From the NCBI GenBank assembly GCA_016840905.1, contig JAEORM010000007.1, forward strand, positions 1 through 20,895: DNA of 20,895 nucleotides. Reading direction: 5' to 3'. A program made the translations under genes and the position numbers. Positions 14,317 to 20,895 of this stretch are shown here, in pieces; within the stretch, counting starts at the first letter, position 1; the number at the start of each line of letters is the position of its first letter. A model generated the notes under the pieces. That model was not told the DNA's origin. It worked only from the letters and a program-made list of their open reading frames with translations, and did not search any database. This DNA is from Candidatus Gerdarchaeota archaeon (GTDB taxonomy: Archaea; Asgardarchaeota; Heimdallarchaeia; JABLTI01).

Positions 14317-14673
14317 ATGGTAGAAAATGAACCATTACCTAATGCAATAAAAATGAAATTAGCTTCTATGGATGATTTAGTAAGAATGGCTTTCTTTAGT
14401 GCAGCAAGAAATCATGGCTTGAATTTCCTTTTATTCGAAGATAAGAAAAAATGGTTTATTGGATTTCTTACAGGTGTTGCAGGGTATTTCGATTTAAGAG
14501 GTCTTCCAATGTTTTTCTATGTTGAAATGGATGAAAAGGCTGATAACTGCAATTTTATTAGATATGAATCAATTGAATCTGAAAAATGGTCTTTCTGTAA
14601 AACAACTCCTACTTCAACTAAATGGTCATATCTTCCTGTAATACAACTTGCTGAAAAACCAAATTTCTTCTAA
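14317..14673 (+). CDS. Small protein of unknown function
   Basis: I do not recognise this 118-residue protein. It begins with a helix rich in 'MKLASMDDLVRMAFFSAARNHG'-type residues (12-33) and continues with strands: 'NFLLFEDKKKWFIGFLTG' (36-53), 'LPMFFYVEMDE' (63-73) and 'FIRYESIESEKWSFCKTT' (79-96). It is rich in Phe, Tyr and Trp and looks like a compact alpha/beta fold. There is no signal peptide or membrane segment. A TATA-like ATTTATAAAG about 75 bases upstream, near 14246, and AT-rich bases before the ATG suggest its own promoter; GAGG at about 14303-14306 is a usable SD. It lies 61 bases before the EF-1A-like GTPase on the same strand. The protein-like composition and the clear SD argue that it is a real gene. 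Confidence 0.6.
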   Translation: MVENEPLPNAIKMKLASMDDLVRMAFFSAARNHGLNFLLFEDKKKWFIGFLTGVAGYFDLRGLPMFFYVEMDEKADNCNFIRYESIESEKWSFCKTTPTSTKWSYLPVIQLAEKPNFF

Positions 14674-14734
14674 ATAATAAAATACTAAATAATAATTAAG
14701 AAAATAGTAGAACAAAAGACTTGAGGATGTTCGA

Positions 14735-16063
14735 ATGGTAGCAAAGAAAATCTTAACAAGTATAGCAGTCATAGGTCATGTAGATCATGGTAAGTCAACC
14801 CTTATGGGTCATTTTCTCTATGACATTGGAGCTGTTGATCCAAGAGTTATGAAGAAAAATGAATCAGATGCAAATGGGTTTGGTATGTCATCTTGGAAAT
14901 GGGCTTACGTTTTAGATGCTTTTGAAGAAGAAAAAGAAAAAGGTAAGACTATGGATATTGCTTTTAGAAGATTTGAAATTGATAATAGAAATTTTGTTAT
15001 CGTTGATAATCCTGGTCATCGAGATTTTACCAAGAATACCATTGCTGGACTAAGCACTGCAGATGCATGTGTACTTGTCATTAGCGCTAGCAGAGGGGAA
15101 ATTGAAGCAGGTTTGGAAACAGGTGATGAAATTACTCCTTCAGGTCAAACATTAGAACACACTCTAATTGCTTCAGTATTAGGAATAAAGGATGTTATTG
15201 TAGTAGTAAATAAAATGGATAATGCCAATTATTCTGAAGTACGTTTTAATGAATGTAAAAAAATTCTAATTGATTTTCTTAATCGAATACAAAGTCCGTG
15301 GATCAAATCAATTGACAATATTCCATTTATTCCTTTAAGTGGCTTAACCGGTGAAAATTTGGTAACTCCAAGTACAAATATGCCTTGGTATAAAGGACCC
15401 ACATTAAAAGAAGCTATCGGCAAAATTTCCATGCCTGAAGATCTTTCAGATAAAGATTTGCGGTTAGTGGTTTATGATGCGTATCAAGAACCTGGAATTG
15501 GACTTATTGGTTATGGACGAATTATTAGTGGTGTTATCAAAGTCAATGATAGAGTAGTGGTAGCTCCAGGAATTAGAACTGCTACTGTTCGTACAATTTG
15601 GGATGAAGAAGATGAAATTACCGAAGCAAGCTCAGGAATGGATATTAATTTCTTGTTAAAAGGTGAAGCAGAAGATGATTTGCGAAGAGGAGCAGTTATA
15701 GGATTATCAACTAAAATACCCTCTTCTAAACCTCGAATACAGGTAAGACTCCTTTACCTAGGATTACATCCTTTGGTTTTAGGTAATATTGCTATTCTGC
15801 ATATTGGTTCTGATCATGTTGAAGCTGAGGTAGAAACAATAACAAAAGTTTATCGAACAAACAATCGTTTTAAATCAACTCCTCGAGAAATCGATGGTAA
15901 AACTATTATGATTTTTACAGATGAAGTTGCAAGTGTGATTTTAAAAGTCAATTCTCCTATAGTTGCAGAAAAACAAACAGAAATTCCTAAATTAGGTCGT
16001 GTGATTTTAAGGAAAAAAGGTCGTGTAATTGCTGCTGCAGTAGTTGAAGATATTCTTGATTAA
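14735..16063 (+). CDS. EF-1A-family translational GTPase, divergent (eRF3/Hbs1-like paralogue)
   Basis: A 442-residue GTPase with three EF-1A domains. G1 is 'GHVDHGKS' (14-21), G2 lies in 'EKGKTMDI' (68-75), G3 is 'DNPGH' (91-95), G4 is 'NKMD' (159-162) and G5 'SGLTG' follows. Beta-barrel domains 2 and 3 fill the rest, ending 'AAAVVEDIL'. It differs from canonical aEF1A, which normally has 'ERGVTIDLA' at G2 and 'DAPGH' at G3. 'GKT' at G2 is a feature of eRF3/Hbs1-type paralogues that act in termination and ribosome rescue. The region between G3 and G4 contains 'ETGDEITPSGQT', near an EF-1A length. Most archaea use aEF1A itself for those jobs, so a dedicated paralogue would be notable. If this is the only EF-1A in the genome, it would be an unusually divergent one. 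AGGATG lies before the ATG (GAGGATG, about 14722-14728). Confidence 0.78.
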   Translation: MVAKKILTSIAVIGHVDHGKSTLMGHFLYDIGAVDPRVMKKNESDANGFGMSSWKWAYVLDAFEEEKEKGKTMDIAFRRFEIDNRNFVIVDNPGHRDFTKNTIAGLSTADACVLVISASRGEIEAGLETGDEITPSGQTLEHTLIASVLGIKDVIVVVNKMDNANYSEVRFNECKKILIDFLNRIQSPWIKSIDNIPFIPLSGLTGENLVTPSTNMPWYKGPTLKEAIGKISMPEDLSDKDLRLVVYDAYQEPGIGLIGYGRIISGVIKVNDRVVVAPGIRTATVRTIWDEEDEITEASSGMDINFLLKGEAEDDLRRGAVIGLSTKIPSSKPRIQVRLLYLGLHPLVLGNIAILHIGSDHVEAEVETITKVYRTNNRFKSTPREIDGKTIMIFTDEVASVILKVNSPIVAEKQTEIPKLGRVILRKKGRVIAAAVVEDILD

Positions 16064-16085
16064 TTTTGATGAAGGTATAATAATT

Positions 16086-16961
16086 ATGAATCCTTCATCA
16101 ATTTCTGACAATTCCAATTCTACAGAAGCAACAATTGATTTACATGTACATACAACAGCTTCAGATGGAACTTTCAGCCCCAGTCAAATTGTGAAAATTG
16201 CTTCAGAATTAAAATTAAAGGCAATAGCTATAACTGACCATGATACTGTTGATGGGATTGAAGAAGCTTTAGAAGCAGCAAAAAAAGAAAATATAGAGAT
16301 TATTCCTGGAATTGAATTTAGCACTGAAATATATAATGAAAGCATACATATAGTTGGTTTATTCGTTGATTATAATAATTCAAAATTAAAAAAATTAACA
16401 TATGAGATTTTACATGCAAGAGAGATTCGAGCTGAAAAAATAATCGAAAAAGTAAATAATCTAAATTTAGGACCAAAAATCACAATAGATGAAATTAAAG
16501 AAGTAGCAAATGGGGTTATTGGCAGACCACATATTGCTGAGGTAATGGTCAAAAAAGGATATGCTAATTCAATAAATCTCGTTTTTACTAAATTCCTAAG
16601 AAGAAATGGTCCTGCTTATGTTCCTCGTTTTAAACTTACACCAAAAGAAGCGATCAGATTTCTTAGAAAAATAAAGGCAATACCTGTTTTAGCCCACCCA
16701 GGATATATTTCATCAGAAATTGATTTAGAGAAATTTATTGCTGAATTAGCTTCAGAAGGTTTAGGTGCTATAGAAATCTACTATCCATCTCACACAAAAG
16801 ATAATATCAAAAAATTCAAAGCATTAGTCAAAAAACACAATCTATTGGAATCAGGTGGTAGTGATTACCATGGTCTAATTGATGAAGGTTCTTTAATTGG
16901 TAGCCAAAAAATCCCATATTCAGTTTTGGTTGATATGAAACAAAAATATGGTTTTAAATAA
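16086..16961 (+). CDS. PHP-domain phosphoesterase (TrpH/YciV/RNase AM-like)
   Basis: About 291 residues from ATG 16086, chosen because GAAGGT stands 9 bases before it; the frame is also open from 16044, but that would overlap the GTPase gene. The PHP metal site is complete: 'DLHVHTTASDG' (18-28; H20, H22, D27), 'ITDHDT' (49-54), 'PGIEFS' (74-79), 'HIVG' (88-91), 'VLAHPGY' and the C-terminal 'GGSDYHG'. The insertion with 'GRPHIAEVMVKKGY' and 'PAYVPRF' is typical of the TrpH/YciV branch, whose members remove nucleotides 5' to 3' from short RNA or act on 3',5'-bisphosphonucleotides. The substrate cannot be told from sequence. The gene is 22 bases after the EF-1A-like gene stop and probably co-transcribed with it. 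Its end overlaps the convergent methyltransferase gene by eight bases. Confidence 0.82.
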   Translation: MNPSSISDNSNSTEATIDLHVHTTASDGTFSPSQIVKIASELKLKAIAITDHDTVDGIEEALEAAKKENIEIIPGIEFSTEIYNESIHIVGLFVDYNNSKLKKLTYEILHAREIRAEKIIEKVNNLNLGPKITIDEIKEVANGVIGRPHIAEVMVKKGYANSINLVFTKFLRRNGPAYVPRFKLTPKEAIRFLRKIKAIPVLAHPGYISSEIDLEKFIAELASEGLGAIEIYYPSHTKDNIKKFKALVKKHNLLESGGSDYHGLIDEGSLIGSQKIPYSVLVDMKQKYGFK

Positions 16962-17802
16962 TTGATTTTCTTGCTATAGCTAAAATTTCATTTCCTGAAT
17001 CTATTAGAAATTTATCTGTGGAGATTTTCTTTTCTAATTCAAGGTAAGTTTGCCAGATTTCTTCATCTTCTATTATGGTTTTTAGTGAATTATTAGCAAA
17101 TGGTGAAAGAATGTTAATAGCACTTAGTTCCAGAACTTCACAGAGATTAGAAGTTATCATTTCTACTAATTCATTACTATTGATAGCATGGTATAATGGT
17201 TCTCCTGGAAAATCTTCGTGTTGCTTAATATTTGTAGCAATAAAATCCCATAAACCAGATTTTGTTGGTTCCGTTAGTTTTTCAATCTGTTCGTTTAATA
17301 CTAGCTCTCGAAAATAGCTTATTTTATTTTTAACCGAAATTATTATTGGCGCTCCTTTCTTTACTACTCTAACTAATTCCTTATACATTTTGTATTTATG
17401 TTCACACGTGTATGATAGAGTGCCAAATAAACTGATGACCATATCAAATGTTTCATCATTAAATTGTGTCAGTTCACTAAAAGATTCTAATAAAGAAAAT
17501 TCATCTACTTTTTCTGATAAATTAGAATTAGCAAATTTTTCACGGGTGATTTGGAGTTGTTCTTCTGAAATATCACCTATTGTTACTTTTCGATTCATTT
17601 GAATAACTTTTGTTGAAAAAATTCCAGGATCAATTCCAATATCTAAAATCAAACTTCCCTCAGGTGGTAAATATTTCAAGATATAGTCACTAATGATACT
17701 ATGATGAATAGTTCCAATTGCGCTTCTTATAAATTTCAAATACCAATCAGTATCACTGCGTTTTTCAATGAATTTCTTCAAAATATCTTTATTAAAGGTC
17801 AA
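16954..17802 (-). CDS. Class I SAM-dependent methyltransferase
   Basis: A 282-residue protein. SAM-binding motif I is 'LILDIGIDPG' (51-60). The acidic loop after strand 2 lies in 'VTIGDISEEQLQ' (73-84), and 'FDMVISLFGTLSYT' gives motif IV. 'ELVRVVKKGAPIIISVKNK' is the post-motif strand and helix seen in ubiquinone/menaquinone-type and related methyltransferases. The substrate is not evident. The start is TTG 17802, supported by GGAGGGT (17814-17808) five bases upstream, one of the strongest SD motifs in the window. Its C-terminal end overlaps the PHP gene tail by eight bases on the opposite strand. It is divergent from the dCMP deaminase, with which it shares a 67-base promoter spacer. Nothing in the context identifies a pathway. 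Confidence 0.75.
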   Translation of the reverse strand: MTFNKDILKKFIEKRSDTDWYLKFIRSAIGTIHHSIISDYILKYLPPEGSLILDIGIDPGIFSTKVIQMNRKVTIGDISEEQLQITREKFANSNLSEKVDEFSLLESFSELTQFNDETFDMVISLFGTLSYTCEHKYKMYKELVRVVKKGAPIIISVKNKISYFRELVLNEQIEKLTEPTKSGLWDFIATNIKQHEDFPGEPLYHAINSNELVEMITSNLCEVLELSAINILSPFANNSLKTIIEDEEIWQTYLELEKKISTDKFLIDSGNEILAIARKSII

Positions 17803-17827
17803 CTTTTACCCTCCAGAAGAATATTAT

Positions 17828-17837
17828 TAAATATATA
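17828..17837 (+). promoter_or_regulatory. TATA-like element of the dCMP deaminase gene
   Basis: TTAAATATAT lies about 33 bases before the ATG at 17870 in the short divergent spacer. Archaeal initiation about 25 bases downstream would give a very short leader. The opposite-strand methyltransferase promoter must overlap it. Confidence 0.38.
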
Positions 17838-17869
17838 GTATTACACTTTTATCTAATTTACCCATTTTT

Positions 17870-18430
17870 ATGAAAGAGGTAAGACCTTTGTCCAAAAAAA
17901 CAGAAGAAAATAAAACTCTAAATTTGAGAACAAGACCAACTGTTGATGAATATTTTACTGCAATGGCTGAATTAGTTTCAACTAGATCAACTTGTTTACG
18001 CAGACAATTTGGAACGGTTATTGTTCAAGACAATCATGTTATTTCAACAGGATATAATGGTGCTCCAAAGGATATGCCTCACTGTATAGAAATTGGTTGT
18101 TTAAGGGATGAACTTGGTATACCTAGTGGAACTAAACATGAAGTATGTCGTGGTGTTCATAGTGAACAAAATGCTATTATTCAATGTGCAATTCATGGAG
18201 AATCAACAAAAGATGCTACCTTATATGTTACTGGATATCCTTGCAAGATTTGCGCTAAAATGATTATAAATGCAATGATCAAAAGGGTTGTAATTTCTGG
18301 GAGTTATTCTGACACAGAAGGTATTTCACTTTTAGAACAAGCAGGTGTTCAAGTGACTATTTTAGAAATAGTTGCAAAAGAAACTTTAGACAAGGTTGTA
18401 AAATTAAAAGAATCCTGGCAAAGAGAATAG
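17870..18430 (+). CDS. dCMP deaminase (ComEB-type cytidine deaminase family)
   Basis: Converts dCMP to dUMP, the substrate for thymidylate synthase. The 186-residue protein has the zinc deaminase signature: 'VHSEQNAI' (96-103; H97 and E99) and 'PCKIC' (124-128; C125 and C128). 'TGYNGAPKDMPHC' (60-72) is the region typical of dCMP deaminases, with His71/Cys72 near a possible second metal site. Cys93 in 'EVCRGVHSE' is also characteristic. The ATG at 17870 has no SD motif. GAGGT at 17876-17880 lies seven bases before an in-frame TTG at 17888, so initiation may be at TTG with a product six residues shorter; the domain starts well after either. It converges on the PIN-nuclease gene with a three-base gap. 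Together with the dUTPase at 518-1033 it gives two routes to dUMP. Confidence 0.87.
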   Translation: MKEVRPLSKKTEENKTLNLRTRPTVDEYFTAMAELVSTRSTCLRRQFGTVIVQDNHVISTGYNGAPKDMPHCIEIGCLRDELGIPSGTKHEVCRGVHSEQNAIIQCAIHGESTKDATLYVTGYPCKICAKMIINAMIKRVVISGSYSDTEGISLLEQAGVQVTILEIVAKETLDKVVKLKESWQRE

Positions 18431-18433
18431 TCA

Positions 18434-18838
18434 TTATTTAACAAAGCCGATAAGCTCTAAATGATTATAAGTTCGTACAAAAATCACTGGTAAATTCTTG
18501 TTCCTTAATAGATTTTTTAATTCGATGTCATTAGTTACAACAATAACTGAATCCTTATGTATCTCAGCATATGAAATGATTTTATTATCAGTTTTAGATA
18601 TATCTTCTGGATCAAAATCAATTAATTTTAAAGTAGAGATTAATTTATGAATAAATTTTTTATGGCGATTCAATTTAGGCTTCTTTTTGGCTATGAATTC
18701 CAATTCCTTTAAACAGGCAGAAAGCACAGCAATTTCATGTTTTTGAGGAATTAAACGTTCAATTTCACTATGTATGTTAAATTTACCTTCTGAAATAAAA
18801 ATAAGGATGTTTGTATCCAAGATGATTTCAAACGACAT
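18434..18838 (-). CDS. PIN-domain nuclease (Fcf1/Utp24- or VapC9-like), translation cluster
   Basis: A 134-residue PIN domain with all expected acidic residues: D8 in 'LDTN', E45 in 'LKELEF', D84 in 'KTDNKI' and D104 in 'VTNDIE'. PIN proteins of this type cleave RNA with divalent metals. In many archaea a PIN gene sits next to aIF2-gamma and eS6, and its relatives include the eukaryotic rRNA-processing nucleases Fcf1/Utp24, so rRNA processing is more likely here than a toxin role. No antitoxin-like gene is adjacent. The ATG at 18838 follows GGGGGAG at seven bases, the cleanest SD motif seen, and the gene lies 23 bases after aIF2-gamma, so it is part of that operon. The substrate is inferred from context. 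Confidence 0.83.
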   Translation of the reverse strand: MSFEIILDTNILIFISEGKFNIHSEIERLIPQKHEIAVLSACLKELEFIAKKKPKLNRHKKFIHKLISTLKLIDFDPEDISKTDNKIISYAEIHKDSVIVVTNDIELKNLLRNKNLPVIFVRTYNHLELIGFVK

Positions 18839-18861
18839 AAAAAAACTCCCCCGAAAAAAAT

Positions 18862-20256
18862 CTAAGCGATATTACCAAATCCAATAAGTCGAAATCGGTC
18901 TTGTATCCTACGTGAGACTGCTACTCGTGTACCAGAAGATGCTGCTACTGGTCTAACAAGTTTAACGGTTACTAGATTACCTTTTGCTATATTTGTTATA
19001 GCTCCAAGTGTTATAGCAGTCCAAACATTTAGCATTAATTGTTCGCCTATTGCAAGATTTTTCACTTTGGTTTGTTCAGCCATTCCAACTACAAAATCCA
19101 TTAAACTCATCTTTATTGTTAATTCTTCTGACACATCTGGTAGTTTCCCAGGTAATCCAATAATATTTCCGACCAAATTATCAGAACGAGTAAAAGCAGG
19201 ATCGATATTGGTTCGTATGGACATTAATCCACCAGGTTTTGCTTCTTTGACTCGACCTAATGTTCCCGCATAAATGCTAGTTATTGTCGTTTTAATAGGA
19301 GTATATTTCCTACCTTGACGAATTCCAGGGACAATTTCAATTTCATCCCCTTCTTTTAAAACACCTCTAATTATTGAACCACCTAAAACTCCACCTAAAA
19401 GCTCCTCAGGGAAGGTTCCAGGTTTGTTAATTTCAAAAGATCTTGCAACAAACATTCGAGGTTCAACTTTTTCATCTCGTTTAGGTGTTTTAATTACTTC
19501 TTCAATGGTTTTTATCAGAATATCAATATTAGCTCCATGAACTGCACTCATTGGTATAATTGGTGCACCTTCAGCGACTGTACCTTTAACGAACTTCTTG
19601 ATAGCATCATAATTTTGTAAGGCTTCTTCTTCGGTAACAAGTTCAACCTTATTTTGAACAATGATGATATTTTTAATTCCTACAGCATCCATAGCTGCGA
19701 GATGTTCTCGAGTTTGTGCTTGTGGGCAAACTTCATTTGCAGCAATGACCAAAATAGCTCCATCAAAAATTGCTGCTCCTGTAAGAAGAGTAGCCATTAA
19801 CACTTCATGTCCTGGTGCATCAACAAAGGAAATTCGTCGTTTGATAATTGTTTCCTCACCACAAACGGGACAGGTTGGTTTCGTACTCCACTTCTTATCC
19901 TCAGGACACTTAGGGCAATATCGTATATCTGTATCTGCGTATCCTAGTCTAATAGTGATACCACGTTTTAATTCCTCAGAATGAGTGTCTGGAAAGGTTC
20001 CTGTTAAAGCTTTTACTAAGGTGGACTTTCCATGGTCAACATGACCTATGGTGCCAATATTTATTTCAGCTTGTTTTCCGTCAGAATATTTCTCATCCTC
20101 AGGCTTAACCACTCCCTTCTTTTTAGAAGATTTACTTGCAGTTTGTTTTTTAGTACTCTTTACAGTACTTTCTTCTTCTGTACTACTAGTTTCAGCATCA
20201 GATTTAATTTCTACTTCTTCTTCTTTGGGATTTTCGGAAGTGGTCTCTTTACTCAA
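18862..20256 (-). CDS. eif2g: Translation initiation factor aIF2 subunit gamma, with long charged N-terminal tail
   Basis: The GTPase subunit of aIF2, which carries initiator Met-tRNA to the small ribosomal subunit. In 464 residues the motifs are G1 'GHVDHGKS' (71-78), a zinc knuckle 'CPKC' (114-117) with 'CPVC' (129-132), G3 'DAPGH' (146-150), G4 'NKVE' and 'SAVHG', followed by the two beta barrels. The zinc knuckle and 'SAVHG' separate it from SelB and EF-1A. Archaeal aIF2-gamma usually begins a few residues before G1. Here about 63 residues precede the domain, rich in Glu, Ser, Thr and Lys with two Lys-rich patches (33-47), like a disordered tail. The start is TTG 20256; an alternative start inside the tail is possible because GGAG lies rather far upstream, in the end of the eS6 gene. 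The gene follows eS6 by seven bases and precedes the PIN gene. Confidence 0.92.
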   Translation of the reverse strand: MSKETTSENPKEEEVEIKSDAETSSTEEESTVKSTKKQTASKSSKKKGVVKPEDEKYSDGKQAEINIGTIGHVDHGKSTLVKALTGTFPDTHSEELKRGITIRLGYADTDIRYCPKCPEDKKWSTKPTCPVCGEETIIKRRISFVDAPGHEVLMATLLTGAAIFDGAILVIAANEVCPQAQTREHLAAMDAVGIKNIIIVQNKVELVTEEEALQNYDAIKKFVKGTVAEGAPIIPMSAVHGANIDILIKTIEEVIKTPKRDEKVEPRMFVARSFEINKPGTFPEELLGGVLGGSIIRGVLKEGDEIEIVPGIRQGRKYTPIKTTITSIYAGTLGRVKEAKPGGLMSIRTNIDPAFTRSDNLVGNIIGLPGKLPDVSEELTIKMSLMDFVVGMAEQTKVKNLAIGEQLMLNVWTAITLGAITNIAKGNLVTVKLVRPVAASSGTRVAVSRRIQDRFRLIGFGNIA

Positions 20257-20263
20257 AACAAAT

Positions 20264-20647
20264 CTATTCTCCAGTTATTAATTCTTCAATTTTCTTTGTG
20301 CCCACTTTAGTGATTCTCATATTTATTTGATAAATATCATCACTAATAGCATTTCCTCTAACAAGCTTTCGTTTCTTCAAGCCTCTGTCTTTAATTTTAA
20401 ATCCTGGTCCACTTGTTGTTAAGATGCGTTTTCGAATGGGTCCTTCAAGATTAGATTTCATAGGGAAACCATCTTTATCGCTTCCACCGGTAATCTTGAA
20501 TAAATATCCTGGGAATCCAATTGGGCCTCCATCGATCTCTTCACTAATCTTTTTACCAATTAGGACGTTAGCTTTACCACCTTCAACAATTGTTTTGAAG
20601 GTTTTGCCGGATTCTGGATTGCCGATATTTAGTTGGAATTTAGCCAA
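20264..20647 (-). CDS. rps6e: 30S ribosomal protein eS6
   Basis: A 127-residue protein of the eS6 family, which is shared by archaea and eukaryotes and absent from bacteria. It sits in the small ribosomal subunit. Recognisable blocks are 'FQLNIGNPESGKTFK' at the N-terminus (4-18), 'LIGKKISEEIDGG' (29-41), 'GYLFKITGGSDKDGFPM' (47-63) and 'RKRKLVRGN'-like 'KKRKLVRGNAIS' (91-102). The length is normal for archaea, which lack the long C-terminal phosphorylated tail of eukaryotic S6. The start is TTG at 20647 with AAGGAGA (20662-20656) eight bases upstream. It is the first gene of the eS6, aIF2-gamma, PIN cluster that is common in archaea. Confidence 0.93.
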   Translation of the reverse strand: MAKFQLNIGNPESGKTFKTIVEGGKANVLIGKKISEEIDGGPIGFPGYLFKITGGSDKDGFPMKSNLEGPIRKRILTTSGPGFKIKDRGLKKRKLVRGNAISDDIYQINMRITKVGTKKIEELITGE

Positions 20648-20681
20648 TTAGTATTTCTCCTTGTTCTTCTGAGATTCTTTG

Positions 20682-20693
20682 TTTATATATAAA
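20682..20693 (-). promoter_or_regulatory. TATA box of the eS6 / aIF2-gamma / PIN operon
   Basis: TTTATATATAAA, self-complementary, lies 34 bases before the eS6 start codon. A transcription start about 25 bases downstream would fall close to the SD motif at 20656-20662, giving a very short leader. Purines upstream on the minus strand (TAAGAGAGA) could serve as BRE. Confidence 0.58.
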
Positions 20694-20794
20694 TCTCTCT
20701 TACGTTATGGTTGGAAACGCGTTAAAAGAGTTTATATTTCTATTGATTGGTTCTTTTCTAACTTGTTATAAAAATTTCGTTAATCTTCATTATC

Positions 20795-20895
20795 TTATAA
20801 CGTATTATTCTCTAGTAATTTATCAACCATTTTAATATAACTAGTTTTTTGATTAGTGATTTCACTTATTTCCTTATAATATTTTTTCAATAAAA
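20795..20895 (-). CDS. Probable C-terminal end of a gene entering from the right edge
   Basis: On the minus strand a frame is open from the window edge for 32 codons and ends in TAA at 20795-20797. The deduced tail includes 'YYKEISEITNQKTSYIKM' and ends 'VDKLLENNTL', a Lys/Glu-rich helix-like sequence with the codon choice of the neighbouring genes. It would lie upstream of the eS6 operon on the same strand, leaving about 147 bases of spacer that hold the eS6 promoter. The piece is too short to name. A chance open frame in AT-rich DNA is less likely but possible. Confidence 0.45.
   Translation of the reverse strand, partial: LLKKYYKEISEITNQKTSYIKMVDKLLENNTL

Noticed and set aside
14735..16063. 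Canonical aEF1A or SelB
   Set aside because: G2 and G3 differ from the near-invariant aEF1A sequences, and the extra C-terminal domains of SelB are missing.
16044..16085. Upstream start of the PHP gene at 16044
   Set aside because: It would overlap the GTPase gene by 20 bases without an SD; ATG 16086 has GAAGGT nine bases before it.
18434..18838. VapC toxin of a toxin-antitoxin pair
   Set aside because: No antitoxin gene is adjacent; its place after aIF2-gamma and eS6 is a conserved housekeeping position.
20032..20310. Two overlapping plus-strand frames rich in Phe, Leu and Ser
   Set aside because: They mirror the Glu/Lys/Ser-rich tail of aIF2-gamma on the other strand; hydrophobic content is an artefact of reverse reading.
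1..20895. CRISPR array, transposon, integrated virus, tRNA or rRNA gene
   Set aside because: No regularly spaced repeats, transposase or integrase motifs, cloverleaf-like sequence or rRNA-like stretches were seen; spacers are all under 300 bases and AT-rich.

Overview
The window is strongly AT-rich archaeal DNA. The archaeal signs are ribosomal protein eS6, translation initiation factor aIF2-gamma, an EF-1A-type GTPase, a Ski2-like helicase of the archaeal ASH-Ski2 type, a SOSS-B/RPA-like OB-fold protein and an archaeal actin-like ATPase. A Roadblock/LC7 protein, a longin-like protein and an Arf-like small-GTPase fold all occur within 21 kb, which points to an Asgard archaeon (Asgardarchaeota/Promethearchaeota). 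The class cannot be resolved from this window. Genes often start with TTG or GTG behind a clear Shine-Dalgarno (SD) motif.

Left part (1-1557): a partial single-stranded-DNA-binding OB-fold gene is divergent from a dUTPase. A Roadblock/LC7 gene on the minus strand follows.

Main system (1724-7657, minus strand): a tightly packed operon reads, in transcription order, Arf-like pseudo-GTPase, AAA+ ATPase (MoxR/PrkA-like), VWA protein with a complete MIDAS, a zincin-like protein whose HExxH motif has become HAFAH, an unknown protein in the same frame separated only by one TGA, and a HEAT-repeat protein. Its promoter region contains two perfect palindromes. The AAA+ plus VWA pair suggests a chaperone-like remodelling machine, and the degenerate GTPase and zincin look like scaffold or sensor subunits. 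I did not recognise this combination as a named system. It is the best candidate here for something undescribed.

Middle (7888-13656): a two-helix membrane protein with an acidic tail converges on an archaeal actin-like gene across a hairpin. A winged-helix/methyltransferase-fold protein and the ASH-Ski2-like helicase follow on the plus strand.

Right-centre (13752-18430): a longin-like protein, a small unknown protein, a divergent EF-1A/eRF3/Hbs1-like GTPase and a PHP phosphoesterase lie on the plus strand. A convergent methyltransferase and a dCMP deaminase come next. The dCMP deaminase and the dUTPase both make dUMP.

Right end (18434-20895, minus strand): the conserved archaeal translation cluster eS6, aIF2-gamma and a PIN nuclease, driven from a TATA box at 20682-20693. 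aIF2-gamma carries an unusual charged N-terminal tail of about 63 residues. The tail end of another minus-strand gene appears to enter from the right edge. No tRNA, rRNA, CRISPR array, transposon or integration site was seen, and no gene-free stretch exceeds 300 bases.
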